Assembly (NCBI GenBank): GCA_037178625.1
Contig: CM074128.1
Location: 5,146,001 to 5,210,000, forward strand
From: Skeletonema tropicum
Taxonomy: Eukaryota > Bacillariophyta > Thalassiosirophyceae > Thalassiosirales > Thalassiosiraceae
Length of the DNA stretch: 64,000 nt
Reading direction: 5' to 3'
The position numbers and the translations under genes are program-made. This document shows positions 51,289 through 60,578 of this stretch, piece by piece. The notes under the pieces were generated by a model. It ran no database searches, was not told the origin of the DNA, and saw nothing but the letters and a program-made list of their open reading frames with translations. Each line of letters begins with the position of its first letter. Position 1 is the stretch's first letter.

Positions 51289-52308
51289 ATGCCCTTCTTC
51301 AACGTCATCGTTTCACCAGAAAAACCGAAAGCAGAAGCGGTAGCGGTAGAGAAAGAGGAGGACGACATCGCTGCACTCATTTGGCAGGAAAGTCAATTTA
51401 GGAAAAGGGAGGCCGAAGCAGCTGCGGCTGCAATCAAGAAGAAAGCGGATGCTGCTGGTGGTACAATTTGTTCAGCAGCTGCTTCTCAAGATCAAGATTC
51501 TACTGCATTGGTAGTGACACAGGTGATTAGAGCGACTTCGGCTGTTGAGACTGAGAGAAAGAGAGAATCACCCACCAGCGATGATGCAGATGATATGCCG
51601 AAGCCGAAGAAAAAAGCTACTAAAAAGAGAAAACTATGTAGCAGCGAGGGATGTACAAACAAATCCGTCAATAGAGGAGTGTGCAATAGACATGGGGCAA
51701 AGCGAACACTATGCAGTGTTGATGGGTGCACAAGTCCTGTCCAAAGAGGAGGAAAGTGTTACAGGCATGGGTATGGAGCAAAGAGGAAACGATGGAAACG
51801 ATGTAGTTCGAAAGGATGCACAAATAATGTTTGGATAGGAGGAGTTTGCAGACTACATGGGCAATGGGCAGAGGTCAAAAAAGCGACCGTGGAAGAGGAG
51901 GAGCAGGAGCGAGAATCACCAAGCGAAAAAGATTTTATGCCGAAGCCGAAGAAAGCTGCTCCAAAGAGAAACCTATGCAGCAGTGAAGGGTGTTTAAACT
52001 TAGTCGTCAAGGGAGGAGTTTGTGTGAGGCATGGGGCAAAGACGAAAAGGTGCAGTGTTGATAAATGTACAAGTCCTGCCAATCGGGGAGGAGTGTGTTA
52101 CAGGCATGGATCAAAGAAGAAACGATGTAGTACTAAAGGATGCACAAATAAAGTTTGGGTGGGAGGAGTTTGCAGAGGACATGGGCAATGGGCGACGGTC
52201 AAATTATGCAGAATTGAAAGATGCGCAAACCCTGCCAAACAGGGAGGAATGTGCTGGATGCATGGGGTGCAGTGTAAACCACAGTACAGGATACATGAAG
52301 CAATCTAA
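51289..52308 (+). CDS. Zinc-knuckle repeat protein A (seven CxxxxC...CxxHG units)
   Basis: 339 aa from the ATG at 51289 (MPFFNVIV), the start shared with paralogue B; the upstream in-frame Met lacks a counterpart. The N-terminal EEDDIAALIWQESQFRKREA is common to both. Then come seven units of the form CSSEGCTNKSVNRGVCNRHG: Cys, four residues, Cys, seven or so, Cys, two, His-Gly. They are arranged as two blocks of three (EGC, VDGC/VDKC, SKGC/TKGC ending in HGQWA) plus one last unit. The blocks are separated by an acidic linker ending FMPKPKKAAPKR, which repeats the DMPKPKKKATKKR before block one. Hence the protein grew by duplicating a three-unit block. The motif resembles the short zinc fingers found in plant WRKY19-like and some stramenopile proteins. 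A role in nucleic acid or protein binding is inferred. Confidence 0.8.
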   Translation: MPFFNVIVSPEKPKAEAVAVEKEEDDIAALIWQESQFRKREAEAAAAAIKKKADAAGGTICSAAASQDQDSTALVVTQVIRATSAVETERKRESPTSDDADDMPKPKKKATKKRKLCSSEGCTNKSVNRGVCNRHGAKRTLCSVDGCTSPVQRGGKCYRHGYGAKRKRWKRCSSKGCTNNVWIGGVCRLHGQWAEVKKATVEEEEQERESPSEKDFMPKPKKAAPKRNLCSSEGCLNLVVKGGVCVRHGAKTKRCSVDKCTSPANRGGVCYRHGSKKKRCSTKGCTNKVWVGGVCRGHGQWATVKLCRIERCANPAKQGGMCWMHGVQCKPQYRIHEAI

Positions 52309-52480
52309 GAGGAGGAGTGTGCAGGTGCAGGGAGGAGCTGAGGAGGAATGGGACACTGTAAATTACATAGTAGTAGTATCGATAAATGCAGGAATCAAGC
52401 TAAAACTAAAGGTTTATCTATGTCACTATATATCATGGAGCGAAGCACTACTTGCGCAGTACCGAGCGTCGGCAAAACAG
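52309..52480 (+). pseudogene. Decayed extra zinc-knuckle unit after gene A
   Basis: Beyond the stop, another frame reads GHCKLHSSSIDKCRNQAKTK, related to a CxxxxC unit. The equivalent relic follows gene B at 56475-56600, so the ancestral protein was longer. Confidence 0.55.
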
Positions 52481-52818
52481 ATGTAGCCGAGAGTATGTTG
52501 GCCACGTTCCATTACAAATTAATGTGCAAAGACTTCAACGTAATGGATACCTGCTACCTCCACCTCTCCATTATGTGAATGCATAGCCACTTTCAAGGCA
52601 CCAATTTGCGTGAGATTATTGTACAATACTTTGCCACAAAAAAGATCAGAGCGTTTTGCTGCTCGCCCACCAGCTGTTGGTATCATTTTCTTCTTTTTAA
52701 GAAAGAAGATAAATTCAAATCAAATTCCAAAATATAAATACCATGTTGCGTCAAGCAAGCTACTTACTTACCACACCATGACAAGAGATTTTGCAGCGCT
52801 CACATACAACCAACCTGC
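52481..52818. other. Spacer between duplication units
   Basis: No gene. The sequence changes abruptly into sulfatase coding sequence at 52831 after AGGAACACAGCAACGGA. Confidence 0.5.
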
Positions 52819-53483
52819 TCAGGAACACAGCAACGGAAGCCACAAGGTACCATTCGGATCACGTTCTTGTCCACAAACATGCCCATCAAGACTCCCCCCT
52901 GACATGTGATAGGGAATACCAAACCATTCATCAAATCCCCGATCAATTTGTAGATATCCCGGCCTCGATCCAAGATGCCACTTGCCAACTAATTTCGTCG
53001 CATATCCCTCCTGTTGCAGATAATCGGCTAGTGTCGTTTCATTGGCGAGTAGACCGTGCCGAGCATCTGGTTCAAAGACGCGGGGATAGACGCCTGTTCG
53101 TACGGGATATTTTCCTGTTAGTAAGGCTGCTCGACTTGCCGAGCATAACACTGCGGGGGTGAGTTCCAGTGGAGAAGTTTGAGGCCTTGAGTGGCTAGTG
53201 CATCTGTTCGTGGTGTGCGTGATCGTGATTTGTTGTTGCTACTGCTCTTGGTCTGGAAGGTGCCGACATCGTCGTACGCGAGATTGTCGGCAAAGAGAAT
53301 TACAATATTTGGCTGTCTATTGTTTTGGCTTTTGCCTTCACCGCTGCTGCTCGCTGGCACAGTCAGTATCAGGATGAAAAGGAAAATGATGGCCGCTTTG
53401 AAGGCAATAGGACCCATAGCTGAAAAGTTTGGTAACAGACGTATCTGCCCTAGGCGTGTATGAAGACTCCAATTGTTGGTCAA
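52819..53483 (-). pseudogene. Sulfatase, truncated and frameshifted copy
   Basis: Matches the N-terminal third of the full gene: MGPIAFKAAIIFLFILILTV (start 53417), RQPNIVILFADNLAYDDVG, then at about 53157 two extra bases (GCGGGGGTGAG against GCGGGTGAG) break the frame just before CSASRAALLTG. The second frame continues through LVGKWHLGSRPGYLQID to PNGTLWLPLL, where homology ends at a duplication junction and a stop follows. It lacks the TSDNG metal site and the C-terminal two-thirds. Confidence 0.9.
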
Positions 53484-53809
53484 TGATGTCTAGAGGTAGC
53501 TTAATGCAGCATTCACCTAATTTCCTAAAAGTGATATCATAGATCATAGTAGCAAGGCGATTGACACATAATTGCATGCCATCATGATGATGTATGTGTA
53601 TGTGTGTTGTGTGTGTGGCGCTTTAGCTCCTTCCCTGTTTTTGAATATTTTGAATGGGTTTGAATGTCACTTCTTTCTTTGAAACAAGGGGCATAGTAGC
53701 TGGTGGGACAGTAGTAATTTTGGTAGGTTGGAGTTGTTGTGTGTAGAAGAATTAAAATTATGTGTTGTGAATCTGTGATTGCTGCATCCTGAGAACGCCC
53801 TGCTCCTCC
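53484..53809. other. Upstream region of sulfatase remnant
   Basis: Homologous to 50732-50990 on the left part; the remainder is unrelated to that copy. Confidence 0.6.
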
Positions 53810-53891
53810 TGCTAATCATATGCGAAAGTCGTACCACTGAGCCACTAGACGTCTAGTGGCTCAGTGGTACGACTTTTGCATATGATTAGCA
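53810..53891. repeat. 82-bp palindrome with A-box-like cores, copy 2
   Basis: Same as 30403-30484, centred between 53850 and 53851. Compared with copy 1, GATCAGCA reads GATTAGCA in the right arm and TGCTGATC reads TGCTAATC in the left arm, a paired change. A single unpaired difference exists (CTTTCGC against CTTTTGC in the right arm). Both copies are preceded by CCTGCTCC. Confidence 0.9.
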
Positions 53892-55582
53892 CCTCCGTCC
53901 AAGATGTTGGCTTTTTGGTTGAGAAAACTGCGATTTCTTGACAACATAGTACAATAAATAGTGGATTGAAGATCTCTATTTTGGCACTGCGGGCGTGCAT
54001 GTGTTTACAGTGTTTACAGAGACAAAGTAGCGAATAAAAGAAGGGATACAAAGTGTAAGATATACACTCATCAAGATCAAGCGCATGTGATCCGACAGGT
54101 CACAGTAGTAGAAGATGGTGTTTCGAGTAGAAAAGTGGCTTCGGGCTTGTTTTCTTGCTCTCTTTCCATCGATATTGTTCAAGTCACTCGCCCTCGCCGA
54201 CCTTGGTAATTAAAGCTCAACTCTACATCACATCACAGCATTTCGTTACAGGGTTTTTGCCTGCCATGACATCCTCTTCCTCATTGCTATCAAGCACTAA
54301 TGATCCACTACTGCCAACTCTACGTAGTCCAGAAGAGGTGAATGCATCCTTAAGAACCTTGGACTTGGAGTTTGACTTCTTGTGAGTTTGTTGTTCCTCT
54401 CGCTCCTTCTCCTCTTCATGTTCGTGGTAATTTTGTGCTTCTCTGATGTTCTCTAATAAGTCCTGGTTCAATTTTTGACGAGGACCTCAAATTGACAGCG
54501 CAAATTTATCCAAACCCATCATTAACTGCATTGGACGACTCAAATTTGAGTTAAGAACAAACTACTTAGTTGTTGGAGTTGCTGGTTGCTGGCATAACAT
54601 CTTTGACTTTGGCACGCTGCACATTGTTGAGCAGGCAGATCTACTGGAAGCAATGTGATGACTCTGTGCATTTGAGCAAAAACTAACAAGCTTTGATTAC
54701 GAGAGGCGTCGACAAAAGTATCCGAATGGAAGAAAAGGAAGAGTCGTGATAGAGGAAAACTGAAAACTAACTTTGTGGAGGATGGCAGCCTCAGCTCTCT
54801 TGCGTGTGTTTTCTCAAGAAGACAGGTCCTTCTTCATACCATCTTCATGTGGATACTAAAATAGTGGCCAATAACCTTAAAATCGTCGTATTTTACCATT
54901 AAGGTTATGCCAATTTTCTTTCACACAGCTGGCCCTTTCCCCAAAATCAACGACGGAATCCATAACTGCGGCAATAACCCTAATGGTGTCTTAGCTTAAC
55001 TTTCCGTAAACTTTTCCGGTTGGTTCTTCTTGCGCGCGGAGCCTCCTTCTCCTCCACGCGCGGGGCTTGTGGGGCTTTTCAGCATGGGATAGCGATGGCC
55101 ATCAAACAAGAAAATAGGATGAGAACCATCCAGATAAGAGTCAAAGCGTGTTCATCCTCCAGCCACACAAGAGACAAGAGTAGGCGTATCGGGATAGTGG
55201 GCGCTTTTCATACCCTCTTGTGGGCGGTGCCCACGTGGGGCCCACAACTGCAAAAAATCAGGTGAAAATGAGCTAAATTGCGGGCAAAATCCCCGAATAT
55301 CGACACAAAATCACCCAAAATCTCCCGTCAAGCCTCCTGTCAAACCAGTCCCTCTTGTGGGCACGCCCACGCGCCCCCTAGACAAAGAGTCAAAGAAAAA
55401 ATGCAAAACACTAACTTGCAGAGCTAAAGAAGAGTCAATGCACAATGCAAACCTGTAGATGTAGAGCGTGATATCACTCTGCTCAACTTCTCATGAACAC
55501 GCCAGCACAAACCCAGACCCAGATAGATACCATTATTTAACCATCATCAAATAAGAGTATTCATAACTCTCAGTCGACAACG
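53892..55582. other. Intergenic, no supported gene
   Basis: An inverted repeat ATAACCTTAA/TTAAGGTTAT with a loop of about 20 nt is at 54867-54907. GC-rich hairpin-forming words with GGGCGGTGCCCACGTGGGGC occur at 55206-55246. The last ~400 bp resemble the upstream region of zinc-knuckle gene A. A minus frame at 54223-54471 (SSGLRRVGSSGSLVLD) may be a coding scrap. Confidence 0.45.
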
Positions 55583-56458
55583 ATGCCTTCCTTCAACGTC
55601 ATCGCCGCACCAGCAAAGCCGGTAGAGAAAGAAGAGGACGACATCGCTGCACTCATTTGGCAGGAAAGTCAGTTCAGGAAAAGGGAGGCCGCCGACAACA
55701 TCAAGGAGATATCGTATGCTGGTGGTACTGCACATCTTGCTTCAACTCAAAGGACCTCCGCCGCTTCAGCTGCAGTTAGCGATGCTACATTGGCAGTGAA
55801 AGTGAAAAAAACTACTGCGAAGAGAAAGGTAGAATCATCAAGCGTAGAAAATGTTGTGCCAAAAAAAGCTGCTCGAAAGAGGAAACTATGTAGCAGTGAA
55901 GGATGCACAAATATCGTCGTCAATGGAGGAGTGTGCATTAGACATGGGGCAAAGGTCAAACTATGTAGCACCGAGGGATGTACAAACAAATCCGTCAATG
56001 GTGGAGTGTGCATTAGGCATGGGGCAAAGCTAAAGGTCAAACTATGCAGCAGTGAAGGATGTACAAACAAAGTTATCAGAGGTGGAGTGTGTGTAAGGCA
56101 CGGGGCAAAGGTAAAAAAACTATGCAACAGTGAAGGGTGCACAAATAAAGTCCAAAAGGGAGGAGTGTGCATTAGACATGGGGCAAAGATCAAACGATGC
56201 AGAAGTGAAGGATGTACAAACTATGCTGTCAGAGGAGGAGTTTGCCTAAGGCACGGGGCAAAGCTAAAGGTCAAACTATGCAACAGTGAAGGATGCAAAA
56301 ACCATGCTCAAAAGGGAGGAGTGTGTGTAAGGCACGGGGCAAAGGTAAAAAAACTATGCAACAGTGAAGGATGCACAAATAAAGTTCAAAAGGGAGGAGT
56401 GTGCTGGAGGCATGGGGCAAAGTATAAACCACAACACAGGATGCATAAATCAATCTAA
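55583..56458 (+). CDS. Zinc-knuckle repeat protein B (seven units)
   Basis: 291 aa, ATG at 55583. The N-terminus MPSFNVIAAPAKPVEKEEDD and IAALIWQESQFRKREA match protein A. Seven consecutive units follow from about residue 104, each 23-26 residues: LCSSEGCTNIVVNGGVCIRH, and so on with spacers AKVK, AKLKVK, AKIK. All four ligands (C, C, C, H) are intact in every unit. Units are more alike than in A and there is no acidic linker. Adjacent units recur nearly unchanged (KLCNSEGCTNKVQKGGVC twice), indicating recent unit duplication or conversion. The ending YKPQHRMHKSI matches A's YRIHEAI. It lies about 2.1 kb from the truncated sulfatase 5' end at 53483, diverging from it as A does from the full sulfatase. 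Confidence 0.8.
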   Translation: MPSFNVIAAPAKPVEKEEDDIAALIWQESQFRKREAADNIKEISYAGGTAHLASTQRTSAASAAVSDATLAVKVKKTTAKRKVESSSVENVVPKKAARKRKLCSSEGCTNIVVNGGVCIRHGAKVKLCSTEGCTNKSVNGGVCIRHGAKLKVKLCSSEGCTNKVIRGGVCVRHGAKVKKLCNSEGCTNKVQKGGVCIRHGAKIKRCRSEGCTNYAVRGGVCLRHGAKLKVKLCNSEGCKNHAQKGGVCVRHGAKVKKLCNSEGCTNKVQKGGVCWRHGAKYKPQHRMHKSI

Positions 56459-56680
56459 GAGGTGGAGTGTGCAGGCGGGAGGCATGTGGCAACGTGTAAA
56501 TTATGCAGTATCGATAGATGCAGGAATCAAGCTAAAACTAAAGGAATTTATCATGGTCACGGAGCAAACCACTACTTGTGCAGTAGCACGAGTATAGCTC
56601 AGAACATGGAGGATTATGCATCAGGCAAAGTGCAAAATGCACAAAGAAACCATGCGGCAGCAGCAGTCAAGGATGCATAA
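56459..56680 (+). pseudogene. Decayed extra zinc-knuckle units after gene B
   Basis: Past the stop, a shifted frame reads ECAGGRHVATCKLCSIDRCR, NQAKTKGIYHGHGANHYLCS. C, C and HG spacing is recognisable, so one or two former units follow the stop, as after gene A. Confidence 0.6.
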
Positions 56681-57311
56681 ATCAATCGAGGGTGAGTGTG
56701 CGTTGCAAGCGTGTGGTGTGCAAAGTAGTACGTTAAGAAGCAATGCATCCAACAGAGTGTCTCAGAGGCAGGTGAGCTAAGATCAACCCATGCCCATGCA
56801 GTTTTAAGGATTTCACAAATCAAGTTATTAGATGAGAGGAGTGCCGGAGCAACCCCTACCCCTACTACCTCCTCCTTCCATGTGAATGATATCCGAGAAG
56901 AAGAAGAAGAATTGGCCAAAATCGATACAGATACTGAGTGCAGCGATGATGCAATGTTGTAGCAGTAGTTGAGAGCATGGCATCGAGCATGTAGCATGAG
57001 TCAAAGTCAAACACGAAATATGCTGCCATCATCAAGGCGCTATGCTATGATTATCTTGCACCTTGCTCATCTCTTCCTCTTACAACATCAGATCACTTAA
57101 TTATAATATCTATGCAATATGTTTGAGGCAACAAACATAAGTAAGTATCCACATCTCCTATCTTTCTTACAAACAAGCTTTACATATGTTTACACACTCT
57201 AGCTCTACTTAGCAGTTAGCCTCGATCTACCGTGCAATCACCATTCTTTCTCTCTCAACGCTCACGTTCTCTCCTGCACAATATTTTGTTAAATCATTCA
57301 TTTCCTTTCAT
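56681..57311. other. Intergenic, no supported gene
   Basis: AAGGATGCATAAATCAATCGAGGGTGAG at 56669 echoes the end of gene B (ATGCATAAATCAATCTAAGAGG), a further decayed unit end. Nothing else is recognised. Confidence 0.45.
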
Positions 57312-57932
57312 CTACTCCATCTTCTTCGGGATACGATAATGAAACAACATTTGACACATCTTCACATACCAAGCCCCATTCAACAAACAAAACAACACAC
57401 TCAGATACAACAACAAATCCGTCTCCCCATCCAATTCATTCACATATGTGTCATATAAAAAGTAGGGAACCCAAATCACTCGACACACCGTAAAGGTCCC
57501 AAAGAACACCACAAATGACAAGTAACTCTTGCATCCCTTCCAGTAGTTGAAAGGGTAGGTGCTCCCCTCCACTAAATACCCCTTGCTCACACTCCGTAGG
57601 TTGCGATGCGTGAGACTCATTGCCGTGCCCAGATTTAATCCTAGTGAAATCACCCCGTGTATGGTCCACATGACATCTCGATTAATAAACCCCTCATCGA
57701 TGATATCAACGACGAAGTAGGAGGAGCTGTAGCAAAGCGGTATTGACTCTGGTAGGATGTGTTGTAAGGACAATAAGGCTAGGATGCACAACGGGACGCT
57801 GTGGATGTTGGACAATTTCTCGCGAGGTAGTTTGAGAGAGGGGTGGTAGTAGGCTAGTAGCCAGAGGGTGAGGAAGACGCTGAAGAGTTTTACTTCCAAG
57901 TCGTCGAATACGATGTATTTTTTGGGTGTCAT
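57312..57932 (-). CDS. TLC-domain integral membrane protein
   Basis: 206 aa from ATG at 57932. Five or six hydrophobic segments are seen: VKLFSVFLTLWLLAYYH, VPLCILALLSLQHILP, YFVVDIIDE, MWTIHGVISLGLNLGTAMSL, LSFVVFFGTFTVCRVIWVPY, LLYLSVLFCLLNGAWYVKM. Characteristic TLC points are NIHSVPL, the YFVxDxIDE segment after helix 3, IHGVISL and the STYPFNYWK turn before the next helix. TLC proteins (TRAM/LAG1/CLN8, TLCD group) sit in ER or plasma membrane and act in lipid handling or ceramide synthesis; the catalytic His pair of ceramide synthases is not evident (IH rather than HH), so a TLCD-type role is more likely than ceramide synthesis. Single exon, isolated. Confidence 0.75.
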   Translation of the reverse strand: MTPKKYIVFDDLEVKLFSVFLTLWLLAYYHPSLKLPREKLSNIHSVPLCILALLSLQHILPESIPLCYSSSYFVVDIIDEGFINRDVMWTIHGVISLGLNLGTAMSLTHRNLRSVSKGYLVEGSTYPFNYWKGCKSYLSFVVFFGTFTVCRVIWVPYFLYDTYVNELDGETDLLLYLSVLFCLLNGAWYVKMCQMLFHYRIPKKME

Positions 57933-58795
57933 CTCTTTGTATGTTGATGTTTGTTGCGCTTCTTTTTCAATTGCTTTGCGCTATGCTGCGCTGAATGATG
58001 GCTGAGACGGAAGCTGAATTTTAAGATAATCAAGTGGATGGATTACCTGTAGCTGCTGAAGAACTATTGCGGTCGTCCGAAAGAAGGAAGTAATGTACCT
58101 ACTCAATGATGGGTGGCACCTGCGCAATCATTAACCGCAACATCAACATCAATGGATGATGATGATCTATGATGATGTTGTGTTGTGTGTGTGTGGATGA
58201 TTTTTATCGGAAACAGAAACAGAGAAAGAAAATTAAGCCAACATGTTCTCTCAGGAAAATATATACACAACGCCAAGTTGGCAATCAATATCGATCAAAT
58301 TAAACGATGACAACTTTGTGTCTTCAAGGATGCTATTATGTCAAACGCGAAACGCTAAGCCTACGACAAAAGTTGGCGCTCGAGTTCTCAAGAAAGTTTA
58401 CATCTATCATCTTCAAGAAGCTTGGCCAGCGATGGGTTGGTCCTTATCCTTATACTGTCAAAACAGTCCGAAGCTACAGGTACAACAAATCTTTTCAATT
58501 GTTCACATATCATTTTCGTTTCTCTCAAGTCACAGGACCTAGAAGTCAAGTGCAATTTTTACGAGCAATGTCTCATGAGTTCGATCCATGGGGCAGCAAT
58601 GCCAAAGTACAGTGATAGATAGATAGATAGAGATACTGAGATAGAAAGATAGATAGGTAGAATGAGAAAGAGAATAGCGTACCCCTGCCTTGAGTAGGTT
58701 CCGTGGTTATGGGTTCCACAGCGGAAATTCCCGCATAAAAAGTACCTTCGCGTGCACGCTAGATTAGTCAGAATATCCAAGAATAGTCAAGGAAT
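57933..58795. other. Intergenic left of hAT element
   Basis: Contains a GATA microsatellite (58614-58658). GAGTTCGATCCATGGGGCAG at 58571 recurs beyond the transposon at 60327 (GAGCTCGATCCATGGGGCAG). A plus frame with SRKFTSIIFKKLGQRWVGPY (58307-58615) has no recognised family. Confidence 0.5.
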
Positions 58796-58823
58796 GAAAT
58801 TTCTAGAGGTTGGTCTCGTCTCG
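58796..58823 (+). repeat. hAT left end: 8-bp target duplication plus TIR
   Basis: Target duplication GAAATTTC at 58796-58803, then TAGAGGTTGGTCTCGTCTCG (58804-58823). Further GTCTCG/CGAGAC words follow to 58893, likely transposase-binding subterminal repeats. Confidence 0.9.
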
Positions 58824-60281
58824 ACTCGGCCGAGACGAGACGGGATTTTTTGGGTCGAGACAGGTGTCTCGTCTCGGCACCCTCTGTCTCGGAGCATTTC
58901 GGGATTTTTTGTTATCACTTTCTCACAGCCAACCATGACGAAGAACAATTCGTTTCTGCGGCTACTTCTGATTTCATCAGCACGATTCCAATCTCACATC
59001 ATAACAAGACTCCCTTTGACACCGTTGGGTGCGTTCACAAGACTTGTTCATTGGAGTTTGATTATTTTTTTGATCAACTCATTATCTTCATCTATCATCT
59101 ATTCTGAAATCATGGTCGATGCTATCACCGATGCCGATGCAGCTTCTACTGCCAGCAGGAACGAATCGTTGGAATCGTCGGGTGACGAAGACGATGATGT
59201 CAAATGCAAAGAGCGAAAACCATCGGAATCTTCGAGCGACGAAGAAGATTGGGATGACAAATGCATTTGCAAACATTGGAAGGGTGATAGTCCGATGTGT
59301 AGTAACCAAGACACAAGCAGTTGAGAAAGTTTGCAATCCGTATGAATGGAGCACATGAGGATTGGGCGCATGCATATTGCACAGACCATGTTTTTCATTG
59401 TAATGCAGTTCTGGCTTTTGAAGGTAAGTAGTAATTGAACATCATTGCCATTATTGAATATGAATTGACTCGACCTTGTCTAATAAGTTGATGCAACTCA
59501 TCAAAGATCTTATAGTTGATGTTGAGAAGGAGGCTAATACAAATACAAATGATAATGGTGGTGAAGGTGGAAGTATTGCAGTACCGCAAGTATCTTTTAA
59601 ATCAGAAGACACGAGCTTCGCTTTCTTGGGTGCATTTGACTTCGACGACGATGCAGCAGCAAATGATGACGAATTGACTGATGACAATATTCGGATCCGA
59701 TGTGAAGCCCAGCTGCAGCTTACGAACTCCTGGAGCAAATGCCGATGCAAGATGGAGAAAGAAAGTTTAATGATCCATTGAAGCGTTGGAAACAAATCGC
59801 TCACCAATTCCCTGAACTTGCAACACTTGCACGAGAGTACCTGTGAGATATTCCAGCAACGTCCGCTCCCTTGGAAAGAATCTCGAGCAGGGCAGCTAGA
59901 GTAATTACAGCAAAGCGATCTTGCATTGATCCCATTGTTACTTGCCGCATCGATGCATCATGTTTGTTGAAGAAAATACAAGCCTCATCCGCAAAAATTG
60001 GGATGAACTCATGCCAGATGTCCCTTTGAATGAGTTTCTACTCCCTCCTTCTTTTGAGGACAAGGATGAGAGTGGGGATCCAATTGATGCTGGCCAGAAC
60101 AATGAGTACTAAGTTGTCTAAAGAGTCCATAGTAGATAGTTATTTGTTGGTTTTGCCCCTTTTAATCATTGCTAACCTTCCTCATTGAAAATCTCGAGAT
60201 ATCCCGGGATCTCGTCTCGACGGACCCTGTCTCGGCTCGAATCTCGGGACAGTGCCGAGACCGAGACGAGACCAACCTCTA
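58804..60281 (+). mobile_element. hAT-superfamily DNA transposon with decayed transposase
   Basis: 1478 bp bounded by 20-bp perfect terminal inverted repeats starting TAG and an 8-bp target duplication, both standard for hAT. Inside, the plus strand has HKQLRKFAIRMNGAHEDWAH then AYCTDHVFHCNAVLAFE, like the region before the hAT insertion domain. Near the 3' end it reads FNDPLKRWKQIAHQFPELAT, LAREYL, a stop at 59847, then DIPATSAPLERISSRAARVI, the C-terminal dimerisation motif. The length is too short for a full transposase and there is at least one stop, so it is a nonautonomous relic. The target sequence is itself palindromic (GAAATTTC). Confidence 0.9.
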
Positions 60282-60289
60282 GAAATTTC
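60262..60289 (-). repeat. hAT right end: TIR plus 8-bp target duplication
   Basis: CGAGACGAGACCAACCTCTA (60262-60281) is the exact inverse of the left TIR, followed by GAAATTTC (60282-60289). Confidence 0.9.
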
Positions 60290-60369
60290 AATATCAGCCA
60301 AATCAAAGCAAACAACAACAACGCTTGAGCTCGATCCATGGGGCAGCAATGTCGAGGTACGATAGGTAC

Positions 60370-60578
60370 TGGCATAATAGTATTTATGTATCGATCTCTT
60401 TACGTAGATATTCAGAAGAAGTGCGTAGGAAAGATCCACGTCGACAGCATCATCTCCATATCCATTAACAACCATGAAGAAGTCCAGTAGTAGTAACACT
60501 CACAATTATTAATATTGTCAATCGATCATAGACTCCCTCTAGAACTGAATTCAGCTAACCTGGTCATTGATAATTATC
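60370..60578 (+). repeat. Dispersed repeat, copy also at 36294-36515
   Basis: See 36294-36515. This copy has a longer segment between the TATCGATCTCTTTA block and AACCATGAAGAAGTCCAGTA. Confidence 0.75.

Noticed and set aside
55206..55380. GGGC/GCCC-rich words as a structured RNA
   Set aside because: Short, overlapping and without a consistent fold or second aligned copy.
58307..58615. Plus-strand frame with KFTSIIFKKLGQRWVGPYPY as a gene
   Set aside because: No recognised family, no conserved partner, and its end overlaps a dispersed repeat and a GATA microsatellite.
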